This document shows positions 13,601 to 29,000 of a stretch of DNA of 64,000 bases, piece after piece. How positions within the stretch are numbered: position 1 is the stretch's first letter; each line of letters starts with the position of its first letter. Both the position numbers and the translations under genes were made by a program. Source of the DNA: Strongylocentrotus purpuratus (Eukaryota > Echinodermata > Echinoidea > Camarodonta > Strongylocentrotidae); contig NW_022145553.1 in assembly GCF_000002235.5 (NCBI RefSeq), positions 372,001 to 436,000 of the forward strand, read 5' to 3'. The notes below the pieces were generated by a model. It was not told where the DNA came from and ran no database searches. It saw nothing but the letters and a program-made list of their open reading frames with translations.

Positions 13601-16600
13601 AGTGACAGTGTAGCAATAACATGTGTGAATGGGACCAACTGCGTGGTGGATATATGGACCACTCCGTGGCAAAATGGACCCCCCTGAAATGAGTACCACA
13701 GTGTAGCAATAAGCCAATAACATATGAGGGCCCAACTGAGTGGTGGATATATGGACCACGACGTGGCAAAATGGACCCCACTGAAATGAATACCACACAC
13801 TATGAACATGACTGACAAAAAAAGCGGACAAAATAAACAGTTCCTCAGGTAGACAAAGGAACATCCCTTCACTGCTATTATGTAAAAAGGTAAATATTTA
13901 TGTGGCACCTGTTCTACACATTTTTACATAATAGCAGTGAAGGGATGTTCCTTTGTGTACCTGAGGAACTGTATATTTTGTACGCTTTCTTTGTCAGTCA
14001 TGTTCATAGTGACAGTGTAGCAATAACATATGTGAATGGGACCAACTGCGTGGTGGATATATGGACCACTCCGTGGCAAAATGGACCCCACTGAAATGAG
14101 TACCACAGTATAACAATAACATATGTGAATGGGTCCAACTACGTGGTGGATATATGGACCACTCCGTGGCAAAATGGACCCCACTGAAATGAGTACCACA
14201 GTGTAGCAATAACATGCGTAAAAGGGACCAACTGCGTGGTGGATATACGGACCACTCCGTGGCAAAATGGACCCCACTGAAATGAGTACCACAAGGTAGC
14301 AATGACATGTGTGAATGGGACCAACTGCGTGGTGGATATATGGACCACTCCGTGGCAAAATGGACCCCACTGAAATGAGTACCACAGTGTAGCAATAACA
14401 TGTGTGAATGGGACCAACTGCGTGGTGGATATATGGACCACTCCGTGGCAAAATGGACAACACTGAAATGAGTACCACAGTGTAGCAATAACATGTGTGA
14501 ATGGGACCAACTGCGTGGTGGATATATGGACCACTCCGTGGCAAAATGGACAACACTGAAATGAGTACCACAGTGTAGCAATAACATGTGTGAATGGGAC
14601 CAACTGCGTGGTGGATATATGGACCACTCCGTGGCAAAATGGACCCCACTGAAATGAATACCACACACTATGAACATGACTGACAAAAAAAGCGGACAAA
14701 ATAAACAGTTCCTCAGGTAGACAAAGGAACATCCCTTCACTGCTATTATGTAAAAAGGTAAATATTTATGTGGCACCTGTTCTACACATTTTTACATAAT
14801 AGCAGTGAAGGGATGTTCCTTTGTGTACCTGAGGAACTGTATATTTTGAACGCTTTCTTTGTCAGTCATGTTCATAGTGACAGTGTAGCAATAACATATG
14901 TGAATGGGACCAACTGCGTGGTGGATATATGGACCACTCCGTGGCAAAATGGACCCCACTGAAATGAGTACCACAGTATAACAATAACATATGTGAATGG
15001 GTCCAACTACGTGGTGGATATATGGACCACTCCGTGGCAAAATGGACCCCACTGAAATGAGTACCACAGTGTAGCAATAACATGCGTGAAAGGGACCAAC
15101 TGCGTGGTGGATATATGGACCACTCCGTGGCAAAATGGACCCCACTGAAATGAGTACCACAGTGTAGCAATAACATGTGTGAATGGGACCAACTGAGTGG
15201 TGGATATATGGACCACGACGTGGCAAAATGGACCCCACTGAAATGAATACCACACACTATGAACATGACTGACAAAAAAAGCTGACAAAATAAACAGTTC
15301 CTCAGGTAGACAAAGGAACATCCCTTCACTGCTATTATGTAAAAAGGTAAATATTTATGTGGCACCTGTTCTACACATTTTTACATAATAGCAGTGAAGG
15401 GATGTTCCTTTGTGTACCTGAGGAACTGTATATTTTGTACGCTTTCTTTGTCAGTCATGTTCATAGTGACAGTGTAGCAATAACATATGTGAATGGGACC
15501 AACTGCGTGGTAGATATATGGACCACTCCGTGGTAAAATGGACCCCACTGAAATGAGTACCACAGTATAACAATAACATATGTGAATGGGTCCAACTACG
15601 TGGTGGATATATGGACCACTCCGTGGCAAAATGGACCCCACTGAAATGAGTACCACAGTGTAGCAATAACATGCGTAAAAGGGACCAACTGCGTGGTGGA
15701 TATACGGACCACTCCGTGGCAAAATGGACCCCACTGAAATGAGTACCACAAGGTAGCAATAACATGTGTGAATGGGACCAACTGCGTGGTGGATATATGG
15801 ACCACTCCGTGGCAAAATGGACCCCACTGAAATGAGTACCACAGTGTAGCAATAACATGTGTGAATGGGACCAACTGCGTGGTGGATATATGGACCACTC
15901 CGTGGCAAAATGGACAACACTGAAATGAGTACCACAGTGTAGCAATAACATGTGTGAATGGGACCAACTGCGTGGTGGATATATGGACCACTCCGTGGCA
16001 AAATGGACCCCACTGAAATGAGTACCACAGTGTAGCAATAACATGTGTGAATGGGCCCAACTGAGTGGTGGATATATGGACCACGACGTGGCAAAATGGA
16101 CCCCACTGAAATGAATACCACACACTATGAACATGACTGACAAAAAAAGCGGACAAAATAAACAGTTCCTCAGGTAGACAAAGGAACATCCCTTCACTGC
16201 TATTATGTAAAAAGGTAAATATTTATGTGGCACCTGTTCTACACATTTTTACATAATAGCAGTGAAGGGATGTTCCTTTGTGTACCTGAGGAACTGTATA
16301 TTTTGTACGCTTTCTTTGTCAGTCATGTTCATAGTGACAGTGTAGCAATAACATATGTGAATGGGACCAACTGCGTGGTGGATATATGGACCACTCCGTG
16401 GCAAAATGGACCCCACTGAAATGAGTACCACAGTATAACAATAACATATGTGAATGGGTCCAACTACGTGGTGGATATATGGACCACTCCGTGGCAAAAT
16501 GGACCCCACTGAAATGAGTACCACAGTGTAGCAATAACATGCGTAAAAGGGACCAACTGCGTGGTGGATATACGGACCACTCCTTTGCAAAATGGACCCC

Positions 16601-17286
16601 ACTGAAATGAGTACCACAAGGTAGCAATAACATGTGTGAATGGGACCAACTGCGTGGTGGATATATGGACCACTCCGTGGCAAAATGGACCCCACTGAAA
16701 TGAGTACCACAGTGTAGCAATAACATGTGTGAATGGGACCAACTGCGTGGTGGATATATGGACCACTCCGTGGCAAAATGGACAACACTGAAATGAGTAC
16801 CACAGTGTAGCAATAACATGTGTGAATGGGACCAACTGCGTGGTGGATATATGGACCACTCCGTGGCAAAATGGACAACACTGAAATGAGTACCACAGTG
16901 TAGCAATAACATGTGTGAATGAGACCAACTGCGTGGTGGATATATGGACCACTCCGTGGCAAAATGGACCCCACTGAAATGACTACCACACACTATGAAC
17001 ATGACTGACAAAAAAGTGGACAAAATATACAGTTCCTCAGGGAGAAAAAGGAACATCCCTTTACTGCTATTATGTAAAAAGGTGAATATGCATGTGGCAC
17101 CTGTTCTACACATTTTTACATAATAGCAGTGAAGGGATGTTCCTTTTTCTACCTGAGGAACTGTATATTTTGACCGCTTTCTTTGTTAGTCATGATCATA
17201 GTGACAGTGTAGCAATAACATGTGTGAATGGGACCAACTGCGTGGTGAATATATGGACCACTCCGTGGCAAAATGGACCCCACTGA
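7657..17286. repeat. Pair of large satellite blocks offset by about 4968 bp
   Basis: Junctions and monomer series starting near 7657, 8525, 8932, 9800, 10389, 11257 and 12125 recur in the same order near 12532, 13493, 13900, 14768, 15357, 16225 and 17092, an offset of 4968 bp for most. The earliest interval differs by exactly one 93 bp monomer (offset 4875 at its left end). Inside each block a 1457 bp sub-period is also seen (9800 to 11257, and 14768 to 16225). The pattern fits block duplication followed by gain or loss of single monomers through unequal exchange. Confidence 0.8.
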
Positions 17287-18127
17287 AATGAGTACCACAG
17301 TGTAGCAATAACATGTGTGAATGGGACCAACTGCGTGGTCGATATATGGACCACTCCGTGGCAAAATGGACAACACTGAAATGAGTACCACAGTTTAGCA
17401 ATAACATGTGTGAATGGGACCAACTGCGTGGTGGATATATGGACCACTCCGTGGCAAAATGGACCCCACTGAAATGAGTACCACAGTGTAGCCATAACAT
17501 GTGTGAATGGGACCAACTGCGTGGTGGATATATGGACCACTCCGTGGCAAAATGGACCCCACTGAAATGAGTACCACAGTGTAGCAATAACATATGTGGG
17601 CCCCACTGCGTGGTGGATATATGGACCACTCCGTGGAAAAAATGGACCCCACTGAAATGAGTACCACAGTGTAGCAATAACATGTGTGAATGAGACCAAC
17701 TGCGTGGTGGATATATGAACCACTCCTTGGCAATATGAACCCCACTGAAATGAGTACCACAGTGTAGCAAATCATGTGTGAATTAAACCAACTGCGTGGT
17801 GGATATATGGACCATTCCGTGGCAAAATGGACCCCACTGAAATGAGTACCACAATGTAGCAATAACATGTGTGAATTGGACCTACTACGTGGTGGATATA
17901 TGGACCATTCCGTTGCAAAATGGACCCCACTGAAATGAGTACCACAGTGTAGCAATAACATATGTGGGCCCAACTGCGTGGTGGATATATGGACCACTCC
18001 GTGGCAATATGGACCCCACTGAAATGAGTACCACAGTGTAGCAATAACATGTGTGAATGAGACCAACTGCGTGGTGGATATATGGACCACTCCGTGGCAA
18101 AATGGACCCCATTGAACTGACTACCAC
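17186..18127. repeat. Satellite segment duplicated 16141 bp downstream
   Basis: This variant-rich segment includes monomers with ATATGTGGGCCCCACTG, TCATGTGTGAATTAAACC and GTGAATTGGACCTACTACG. It recurs with the same rare variants at about 33327-34268, near the right end of the array. The shared unusual monomers make chance similarity implausible. The second copy differs mainly in its last monomers and its junction arms. Confidence 0.8.
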
Positions 18128-20891
18128 ACACTATGAACATGACTGACAAAGAAAGCGGACAAAATATACAGTTCCTCAGGTAGAGGTGAATATGCATGTG
18201 GCACCTGTTCTTCACATTTTTACATAATAGCAGTGAAGGGATGTTCCTTTGTCTACCTGAGGAACTGTATATTTTGTCCGCTTTCTTTGTCAGTCATATT
18301 CATCGTGACAGTGTAGCAATAACATGTGTGAATGGGACCAACTGCGTGGTGGATATATGGACCACTCCGTGGCAAAATGGACCCCACTGAAATGAGTACC
18401 ACAGTGTAGCAATAACATGTGTGAATGGAACCAACTGCGTGGTGGATATACGGACCACCCCGTGGCAAAATGGACCCCACTGAAATGAGGAGCACAGTGT
18501 AGCAATAACATCTGTGAATGGGACCAACTGCGTGGTGGATATATGGACCACTCCGTGGCAAAATGGACCCCACTGAAATGAGTACCACACACTATGAACA
18601 TGACTGACAAAGAAAGCGGACAAAATATACAGTTCCTCAAGTACACAATGCAACATCCTTCCCTGCTATTATTTAAAAAGGTGAATATGCATGTGGCACC
18701 TGTTCTACACATTAAAACATAATAGCAGTGAAGGGATGTTCCTTTGTCTACCTGAGGAACTGTTTATTTTGTCCGCTTTATTTGTTAGTCATGATGATAG
18801 TGACAGTGTAGCAATACCATTTGTGAATGGGACCAACTGCGTGGTGGATATATGGACCACTCCGTGGCAAAATAGACCCCACTGAAATGAGTACCACAAT
18901 GTAGCAATAACATGTGTGAATTGGACCTACTTCGTGGTGGATATATGGACCATTCCGTTGCAAAATGGACCCCACTGAAATGAGTACCACAGTGTAGCAA
19001 TAACATATGTGGGCCCAACTGCGTGGTGGATATATGGACCACTCCGTGGCAAAATGGACCCCACTGAAATGAGTACCACAGTGTAGCAATAACATGTGTG
19101 AATGAGACCAACTGCGTGGTGGATATATGGACCACTCCGTGGCAAAATGGACCCCATTGAACTGACTACCACACACTATGAACATGACTGACAAAGAAAG
19201 CAGACAAAATATACAGTTCCTCAGGTAGAGGTGAATATGCATGTGGCACCTGTTCTTCACATTTTTACATAATAGCAGTGAAGGGATGTTCCTTTGTCTA
19301 CCTGAGGAACTGCATATTTTGTCCGCTTTCTTTGTCAGTCATGTTCATCGTGACAGTGTAGCAATAACATGTGTGAATGTGACCAACTGCGTGGTGGATA
19401 TATGGACCACTCCGTGGCAAAATGGACCCCGCTGAAATAAGTACCACAGTGTAACAATAAGCCAATAACTTATGAGGGCCCAACTGAGTGGTGGATATAT
19501 GGACCACTCCGTGGCAAAATGGACCCCACTGAAATGAGTACCCCAGTGTAGCAATAACATGTGTGAATGGGACCAACTGCGTGGTGGATATATGGACCAC
19601 TCCATGGCAAAATGGACCCCACTGAAATGAGTACCCCAGTGTAGCAATAACATGTGTGAATGGGACCAACTGCGTGGTGAATATATGGACCACTACGTGG
19701 CAAATTGGACCCCACTGAATCGAGTACCACACAATATGAATATGACTGACAAAGAAAACGGACAAAATATACAGTTCCTCAGGTAGACAAAGGAACATCC
19801 CTTCACTGCTATTATGTAAAAAGGTGAATATGCATGTGGCACCTGTTCTACACATTTTTATATAATAGCAGTGAAGGGATGTTCCTTTGTCAACCTGAAG
19901 AACTGTATAATTTATCCGCTTTCTTTGTCAGTCATGTTCATAGTGACAGTGTAGCAATAACATGTGTGAATGGGACCTACTGCGTGGTGGATATATGAAC
20001 CATTCCGTGGCAAAATGGACTCCACTGAATTGAGTACCACAGTGTAGCAATAACCCAATAACATATGTGGGCCCAACTGGGTGGTGGATATATGGACCAC
20101 TCCGGGGCAAAAAGGACCCCACTGAAAAGAGAACCACAGTGTAGCAATATCATGTGTGAATGGGACCAACTGCGTGGTGGATATATGGACCACTCCGTGG
20201 CAAAATGGACCCCACTGAAATGAGTACCACAGTATAACAATAACATATGTGAATGGGTCCAACTACGTGGTGGATATATGGACCACTCCGTGGCAAAATG
20301 GACCCCACTGAAATGAGTACCACAGTGTAGCAATAACATGCGTAAAAGGGACCAACTGCGTGGTGGATATACGGACCACTCCGTGGCAAAATGGACCCCA
20401 CTGAAATGAGTACCACAAGGTAGCAATAACATGTGTGAATGGGACCAACTGCGTGGTGGATATATGGACCACTCCGTGGCAAAATGGACCCCACTGAAAT
20501 GAGTACCACAGTGTAGCAATAACATGTGTGAATGGGACCAACTGCGTGGTGGATATATGGACCACTCCGTGGCAAAATGGACAACACTGAAATGAGTACC
20601 ACAGTGTAGCAATAACATGTGTGAATGGGACCAACTGCGTGGTGGATATATGGACCACTCCGTGGCAAAATGGACCCCACTGAAATGAGTACCACAGTGT
20701 AGCAATAACATGTGTGAATGGGACCAACTGCGTGGTGGATATATGGACCACTCCGTGGCAAAATGGACCCCACTGAAATGAATACCACACACTATGAACA
20801 TGACTGACAAAAAAAGCGGACAAAATAAACAGTTCCTCAGGTAGACAAAGGAACATCCCTTCACTGCTATTATGTAAAAAGGTAAATATTT

Positions 20892-23800
20892 ATGTGGCAC
20901 CTGTTCTACACATTTTTACATAATAGCAGTGAAGGGATGTTCCTTTGTGTACCTGAGGAACTGTATATTTTGAACGCTTTCTTTGTCAGTCATGTTCATA
21001 GTGACAGTGTAGCAATAACATATGTAAATGGGACCAACTGCGTGGTGGATATATGGACCACTCCGTGGCAAAATGGACCCCACTGAAATGAGTACCACAG
21101 TATAACAATAACATATGTGAATGGGTCCAACTACGTGGTGGATATATGGACCACTCCGTGGCAAAATGGACCCCACTGAAATGAGTACCACAGTGTAGCA
21201 ATAACATGCGTGAAAGGGACCAACTGCGTGGTGGATATATGGACCACTCCGTGGCAAAATGGACCCCACTGAAATGAGTACCACAGTGTAGCAATAACAT
21301 GCGTGAAAGGGACCAACTGCGTGGTGGATATACGGACCACTCCTTTGCAAAATGGACCCCACTGAAATGAGTACCACAAGGTAGCAATAACATGTGTGAA
21401 TGGGACCAACTGCGTGGTAGATATATGGACCACTCCGTGGCAAAATGGACCCCACTGAAATGAGTACCACAGTGTAGCAATAACATGTGTGAATGGGACC
21501 AACTGCGTGGTGGATATATGGACCACTCCGTGGCAAAATGGACAACACTGAAATGAGTACCACAGTGAAGCAATAACATGTGTGAATGGGACCAACTGCG
21601 TGGTGGATATATGGACCACTCCGTGGCAAAATGGACCCCACTGAAATGAGTACCACAGTGTAGCAATAACATGTGTGAATGGGACCAACTGCGTGGTGGA
21701 TATATGGACCACTCCGTGGCAAAATGGACCCCACTGAAATGACTACCACACACTATGAACATGACTGACAAAAAAAGCGGACAAAATATACAGTTCCTCA
21801 GGGAGAAAAAGGAACATCCCTTTACTGCTATTATGTAAAAAGGTGAATATGCATGTGGCACCTGTTCTACACATTTTTACATAATAGCAGTGAAGGGATG
21901 TTCCTTTTTCTACCTGAGGAACTGTATATTTTGACCGCTTTCTTTGTTAGTCATGATCATAGTGACAGTGTAGCAATAACATGTGTGAATGGGACCAACT
22001 GCGTGGTGGATATATGGACCACTCCGTGGCAAAATGGACCCCCCTGAAATGAGTACCACAGTGTAGCAATAAGCCAATAACATATGAGGGCCCAACTGAG
22101 TGGTGGATATATGGACCACGACGTGGCAAAATGGACCCCACTGAAATGAATACCACACACTATGAACATGACTGACAAAAAAAGCGGACAAAATAAACAG
22201 TTCCTCAGGTAGACAAAGGAACATCCCTTCACTGCTATTATGTAAAAAGGTAAATATTTATGTGGCACCTGTTCTACACATTTTTACATAATAGCAGTGA
22301 AGGGATGTTCCTTTGTGTACCTGAGGAACTGTATATTTTGTACGCTTTCTTTGTCAGTCATGTTCATAGTGACAGTGTAGCAATAACATATGTGAATGGG
22401 ACCAACTGCGTGGTGGATATATGGACCACTCCGTGGCAAAATGGACCCCACTGAAATGAGTACCACAGTATAACAATAACATATGTGAATGGGACCAACT
22501 GCGTGGTGGATATATGGACCACTCCGTGGCAAAATGGACCCCACTGAAATGAGTACCACAGTATAACAATAACATAATTATTATGTGAATGGGTCCAACT
22601 ACGTGGTGGATATATGGACCACTCCGTGGCAAAATGGACCCCACTGAAATGAGTACCACAGTGTAGCAATAACATGCGTGAAAGGGACCAACTGCGTGGT
22701 GGATATACGGACCACTCCTTTGCAAAATGGACCCCACTGAAATGAGTACCACAAGGTAGCAATAACATGTGTGAATGGGACCAACTGCGTGGTAGATATA
22801 TGGACCACTCCGTGGCAAAATGGACCCCACTGAAATGAGTACCACAGTGTAGCAATAACATGTGTGAATGGGACCAACTGCGTGGTGGATATATGGACCA
22901 CTCCGTGGCAAAATGGACAACACTGAAATGAGTACCACAGTGTAGCAATAACATGTGTGAATGGGACCAACTGCGTGGTGGATATATGGACCACTCCGTG
23001 GCAAAATGGACCCCACTGAAATGAGTACCACAGTGTAGCAATAACATGTGTGAATGGGACCAACTGCGTGGTGGATATATGGACCACTCCGTGGCAAAAT
23101 GGACCCCACTGAAATGACTACCACACACTATGAACATGACTGACAAAAAAAGCGGACAAAATATACAGTTCCTCAGGGAGAAAAAGGAACATCCCTTTAC
23201 TGCTATTATGTAAAAAGGTGAATATGCATGTGGCACCTGTTCTACACATTTTTACATAATAGCAGTGAAGGGATGTTCCTTTTTCTACCTGAGGAACTGT
23301 ATATTTTGACCGCTTTCTTTGTTAGTCATGATCATAGTGACAGTGTAGCAATAACATGTGTGAATGGGACCAACTGCGTGGTGGATATATGGACCACTCC
23401 GTGGCAAAATGGACCCCCCTGAAATGAGTACCACAGTGTAGCAATAAGCCAATAACATATGAGGGCCCAACTGAGTGGTGGATATATGGACCACGACGTG
23501 GCAAAATGGACCCCACTGAAATGAATACCACACACTATGAACATGACTGACAAAAAAAGCGGACAAAATAAACAGTTCCTCAGGTAGACAAAGGAACATC
23601 CCTTCACTGCTATTATGTAAAAAGGTAAATATTTATGTGGCACCTGTTCTACACATTTTTACATAATAGCAGTGAAGGGATGTTCCTTTGTGTACCTGAG
23701 GAACTGTATATTTTGTACGCTTTCTTTGTCAGTCATGTTCATAGTGACAGTGTAGCAATAACATATGTGAATGGGACCAACTGCGTGGTGGATATATGGA

Positions 23801-24030
23801 CCACTCCGTGGCAAAATGGACCCCACTGAAATGAGTACCACAGTATAACAATAACATATGTGAATGGGTCCAACTACGTGGTGGATATATGGACCACTCC
23901 GTGGCAAAATGGACCCCACTGAAATGAGTACCACAGTGTAGCAATAACATGCGTAAAAGGGACCAACTGCGTGGTGGATATACGGACCACTCCGTGGCAA
24001 AATGGACCCCACTGAAATGAGTACCACAAG
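20892..24030. repeat. Satellite block duplicated about 7.84 kb downstream
   Basis: The junction series near 20892, 21853, 22260, 23228 and 23635 recurs near 28822, 29690, 30097, 31058 and 31465. Offsets are 7930 bp at the first junction and 7837 or 7830 bp later. The 93 bp step between the first two offsets is one monomer. The 7 bp step reflects a small insertion (ATAATTATT context near 22570) present only in this copy. Confidence 0.8.
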
Positions 24031-25551
24031 GTAGCAATAACATGTGTGAATGAGACCAACTGCGTGGTGGATATATGGACCACTCCGTGGCAAAATGGAC
24101 CCCATTGAACTGACTACCACACACTATGAACATGACTGACAAAGAAAGCAGACAAAATATACAGTTCCTCAGGTAGAGGTGAATATGCATGTGGCACCTG
24201 TTCTTCACATTTTTACATAATAGCAGTGAAGGGATGTTCCTTTGTCTACCTGAAGAACTGCATATTTTGTCCGCTTTCTTTGTCAGTCATGTTCATCGTG
24301 ACAGTGTAGCAATAACATGTGTGAATGGGACCAACTGCGTGGTGGATATATGGACCACTCCGTGGCAAAATGGACCCCGCTGAAATAAGTACCACAGTGT
24401 AACAATAAGCCAATAACTTATGAGGGCCCAACTGAGTGGTGGATATATGGACCACTCCGTGGCAAAATGGACCCCACTGAAATGAGTACCCCAGTGTAGC
24501 AATAACATGTGTGAATGGGACCAACTGCGTGGTGGATATATGGACCACTCCATGGCAAAATGGACCCCACTGAAATGAGTACCACAGTGTAGCAATTACT
24601 GTGGGCCCAACTGGGTGGTAGATATATGGACCACTCCGGGGCAAAATGGACCCCACTGAAATGAGTACCACAGTGTAGCAATAACATGTGTGAATGGGAC
24701 CAACTGCGTGGTGAATATATGGACCACTACGTGGCAAATTGGACCCCACTGAATCGAGTACCACACAATATGAACATGACTGACAAAGAAAACGGACAAA
24801 ATATACAGTTCCTCAGGTAGACAAAGGAACATCCCTTCACTGCTATTATGTAAAAAGGTGAATATGCATGTGGCACCTGTTCTACACATTTTTATATAAT
24901 AGCAGTGAAGGGATGTTCCTTTGTCAACCTGAAGAACTGTATAATTTATCCGCTTTCTTTGTCAGTCATGTTCATAGTGACAGTGTAGCAATAACATGTG
25001 TGAATGGGACCTACTGCGTGGTGGATATATGAACCATTCCGTGGCAAAATGGACTCCACTGAATTGAGTACCACAGTGTAGCAATAACCCAATAACATAT
25101 GTGGGCCCAACTGGGTGGTGGATATATGGACCACTCCGGGCAAAAAGGACCCCACTGAAAAGAGAACCACAGTGTAGCAATATCATGTGTGAATGGGACC
25201 AACTGCGTGGTGGATATATGGACCACTCCGTGGCAAAATGGACCCCACTGAAATGAGTACCACAGTGTAGCAATAACATGTGTGAATGGAACCAACTGCG
25301 TGGTGGATATACGGACCACTCCGTGGCAAAATGGACCCCACTGAAATGAGGAGCACAGTGTAGCAATAACATGTGTGAATGGGACCAACTGCGTGGTGGA
25401 TATATGGACCACTCCGTGGCAAAATGGACCCCACTGAAATGAGTACCACACACTATGAACATGACTGACAAAGAAAGCGGACAAAATATACAGTTCCTTA
25501 GGTACACAAAGCAACATCCTTCCCTGCTATTATTTAAAAAGGTGAATATGC

Positions 25552-26000
25552 ATGTGGCACCTGTTCTACACATTTTTACATAATAGCAGTGAAGGGATGT
25601 TCTTTTGTCTACCTGAGGAACTGTATATTTTGTCCGCTTTATTTGTTAGTCATGATCATAGTGACAGTGTAGCAATACCATTTGTGAATGGGACCAACTG
25701 CGTGGTGGATATATGGACCACTCCGTGGCAAAATGGACCCCACTGAAATGAGTACCACAGTGTAGCAATAACATGTGTGAATGGGACCAACTACGTGGTG
25801 GATATATGGATCACACCTTGTCAAAATGGATCCCATTGATCTGAATACCACACACTTTGAACATGACTGACAAAGAAAGCGGACAAAATAAACAGTTCCT
25901 CAGGTAGAGGTGAATATGCATGTGGCACCTGTTCTTCACATTTTTACATAATAGCAGTGAAGGGATGTTCCTTTGTCTACCTGAGGAACTGTATATTTTG
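25552..26000. repeat. Satellite segment duplicated 2504 bp downstream
   Basis: Two adjacent junctions near 25552 and 25920, plus the rare monomer variant reading GGATCACACCTTGTCAAAAT, recur near 28056 and 28424, a constant offset of 2504 bp. Both copies carry the short-left-arm form of the palindrome (CTCAGGTAGAGGTGAATATG). Confidence 0.75.
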
Positions 26001-29000
26001 TCCGCTTTCTTTGTCAGTCATGTTCATAGTGACAGTGTAGCAATAACATGTGTGAATGGGACCAACTGCGTGGTGGATATATGGACCACTCCGTGGCAAA
26101 ATGGACCCCACTGAAATGAGTACCACTGTGTAGCAATAACATATGAGGGCCCAACTGAGTGGTGGATATATGGACCACGACGTGGCAAAATGGACCCCAC
26201 TGAAATGAGTACCACACACTATGAACATGACTGACAAAGAAAACGGACAAAATATACAGTTCCTCAGGTACACAAAGGAACATCCCTTCACTGCTATTAT
26301 GTAAAAAGGTAAATATTTATGTGGCACCTGTTCTACACATTTTTACATAATAGCAGTGAAGGGATGTTCCTTTGTGTACCTGAGGAACTGTATATTTTGT
26401 CCGCTTTCTTTGTCAGTCATGTTCATAGTGACAGTGTAGCAATAACATATGTGAATGGGACCAACTGCGTGGTGGATATATGGACCACTCCGTGGCAAAA
26501 ATGGACCCCACTGAAATGAGTACCACAGTATAACAATAATATATGTGAATGGGTCCAACTACGTGGTGGATATATGGACCACTCCGTGGCAAAATGGACC
26601 CCACTGAAATGAGTACCACAGTGTAGCAATAACATGCGTGAAAGGGACCAACTGCGTGGTGGATATACGGACCACTCCGTGGCAAAATGGACCCCACTGA
26701 AATGAGTACCACAGTGTAGCAATAACATGTGTGAATGGGACCAACTGCGTTTTGGATATATGGACCACTCCGTGGCAAAATGGACCCCGCTGAAATAAGT
26801 ACCACAGTGTAACAATAAGCCAATAACTTATGAGGGCCTAACTGAGTGGTGGATATATGGACCACTCCGTGGCAAAATGGACCCCACTGAAATGAGTACC
26901 ACAGTGTAGCAATAACATGTATGAATGGGACCAACTGCGTGGTGGATATATGGACCACTCCATGGCAAAATGGACCCCACTGAAATGAGTACCACAGTGT
27001 AGCAATTACTGTGGGCCCAACTGGGTGGTAGATATATGGACCACTCCGGGGCAAAATGGACCCCACTGAAATGAGTACCACAGTGTAGCAATAACATGTG
27101 TGAATGGGACCAACTGCGTGGTGAAAATATGGACCACTACGTGGCAAATTGGACCCCACTGAATCGAGTACCACACACTATGAACATGACTGACAAAGAA
27201 AACGGACAAAATTTACAGTTCCTCAGGTAGACAAAGGAACATCCCTTCACTGCTATTATGTAAAAAGGTGAATATGCATGTGGCACCTGTTCTACACATT
27301 TTTATATAATAGCAGTGAAGGGATGTTCCTTTGTCAACCTGAGGAACTGTATAATTTATCCGCTTTCTTTGTCAGTCATGTTCATAGTGACAGTGTAGCA
27401 ATAACATGTGTGAATGGGACCTACTGCGTGGTGGATATATGGACCATTCCGTGGCAAAATGGACCCCACTGAATTGAGTACCACAGTGTAGCAATAACCC
27501 AATAACATATGTGGGCCCAACTGGGTGGTGGATATATGGACCACTCCGGGGCAAAAAGGACCCCATTGAAAAGAGTACCACAGTGTAGCAATATTATGTG
27601 TGAATGGGACCAACTGCGTGGTGGATATATGGACCACTCCGTGGCAAAATGGACCCCACTGAAATGAGTACCACAGTGTAGCAATAACATGTGTGAATGG
27701 AACCAACTGCGTGGTGGATATATGGACCACTCCGTGGCAAAATGGACCCCACTGAAATGAGTACCACAGTGTAGCAATAACATGTGTGAATGGAACCAAC
27801 TGCGTGGTGGATATACGGACCACTCCGTGGCAAAATGGACCCCACTGAAATGAGGACCACAGTGTAGCAATAACATGTGTGAATGGGACCAACTGCGTGG
27901 TGGATATATGGACCACTCCGTGGCAAAATGGACCCCACTGAAATGAGTACCACACACTATGAACATGACTGACAAAGAAAGCGGACAAAATATACAGTTC
28001 CTTAGGTACACAAAGCAACATCCTTCCCTGCTATTATTTAAAAAGGTGAATATGCATGTGGCACCTGTTCTACACATTTTTACATAATAGCAGTGAAGGG
28101 ATGTTCCTTTGTCTACCTGAGGAACTGTATATTTTGTCCGCTTTATTTGTTAGTCATGATCATAGTGACAGTGTAGCAATACCATTTGTGAATGGGACCA
28201 ACTGCGTGGTGGATATATGGACCACTCCGTGGCAAAATGGACCCCACTGAAATGAGTACCACAGTGTAGCAATAAAATGTGTGAATGGGACCAACTACGT
28301 GGTGGATATATGGATCACACCTTGTCAAAATGGATCCCATTGATCTGAATACCACACACTTTGAACATGACTGACAAAGAAAGCGGACAAAATAAACAGT
28401 TCCTCAGGTAGAGGTGAATATGCATGTGGCACCTGTTCTTCACATTTTTACATAATAGCAGTGAAGGGATGTTCCTTTGTCTACCTGAGGAACTGTATAT
28501 TTTGTCCGCTTTCTTTGTCAGTCATGTTCATAGTGACAGTGTAGCAATAACATGTGTGAATGGGACCAACTGCGTGGTGGATATATGGACCACTCCGTGG
28601 CAAAATGGACCCCACTGAAATGAGTACCACTGTGTAGCAATAACATATGAGGGCCCAACTGAGTGGTGGATATATGGACCACGACGTGGCAAAATGGACC
28701 CCACTGAAATGAATACCACACACTATGAACATGACTGACAAAAAAAGCGGACAAAATAAACAGTTCCTCAGGTAGACAAAGGAACATCCCTTCACTGCTA
28801 TTATGTAAAAGGTAAATATTTATGTGGCACCTGTTCTACACATTTTTACATAATAGCAGTGAAGGGATGTTCCTTTGTGTACCTGAGGAACTGTATATTT
28901 TGAACGCTTTCTTTGTCAGTCATGTTCATAGTGACAGTGTAGCAATAACATATGTGAATGGGACCAACTGCGTGGTGGATATATGGACCACTCCGTGGCA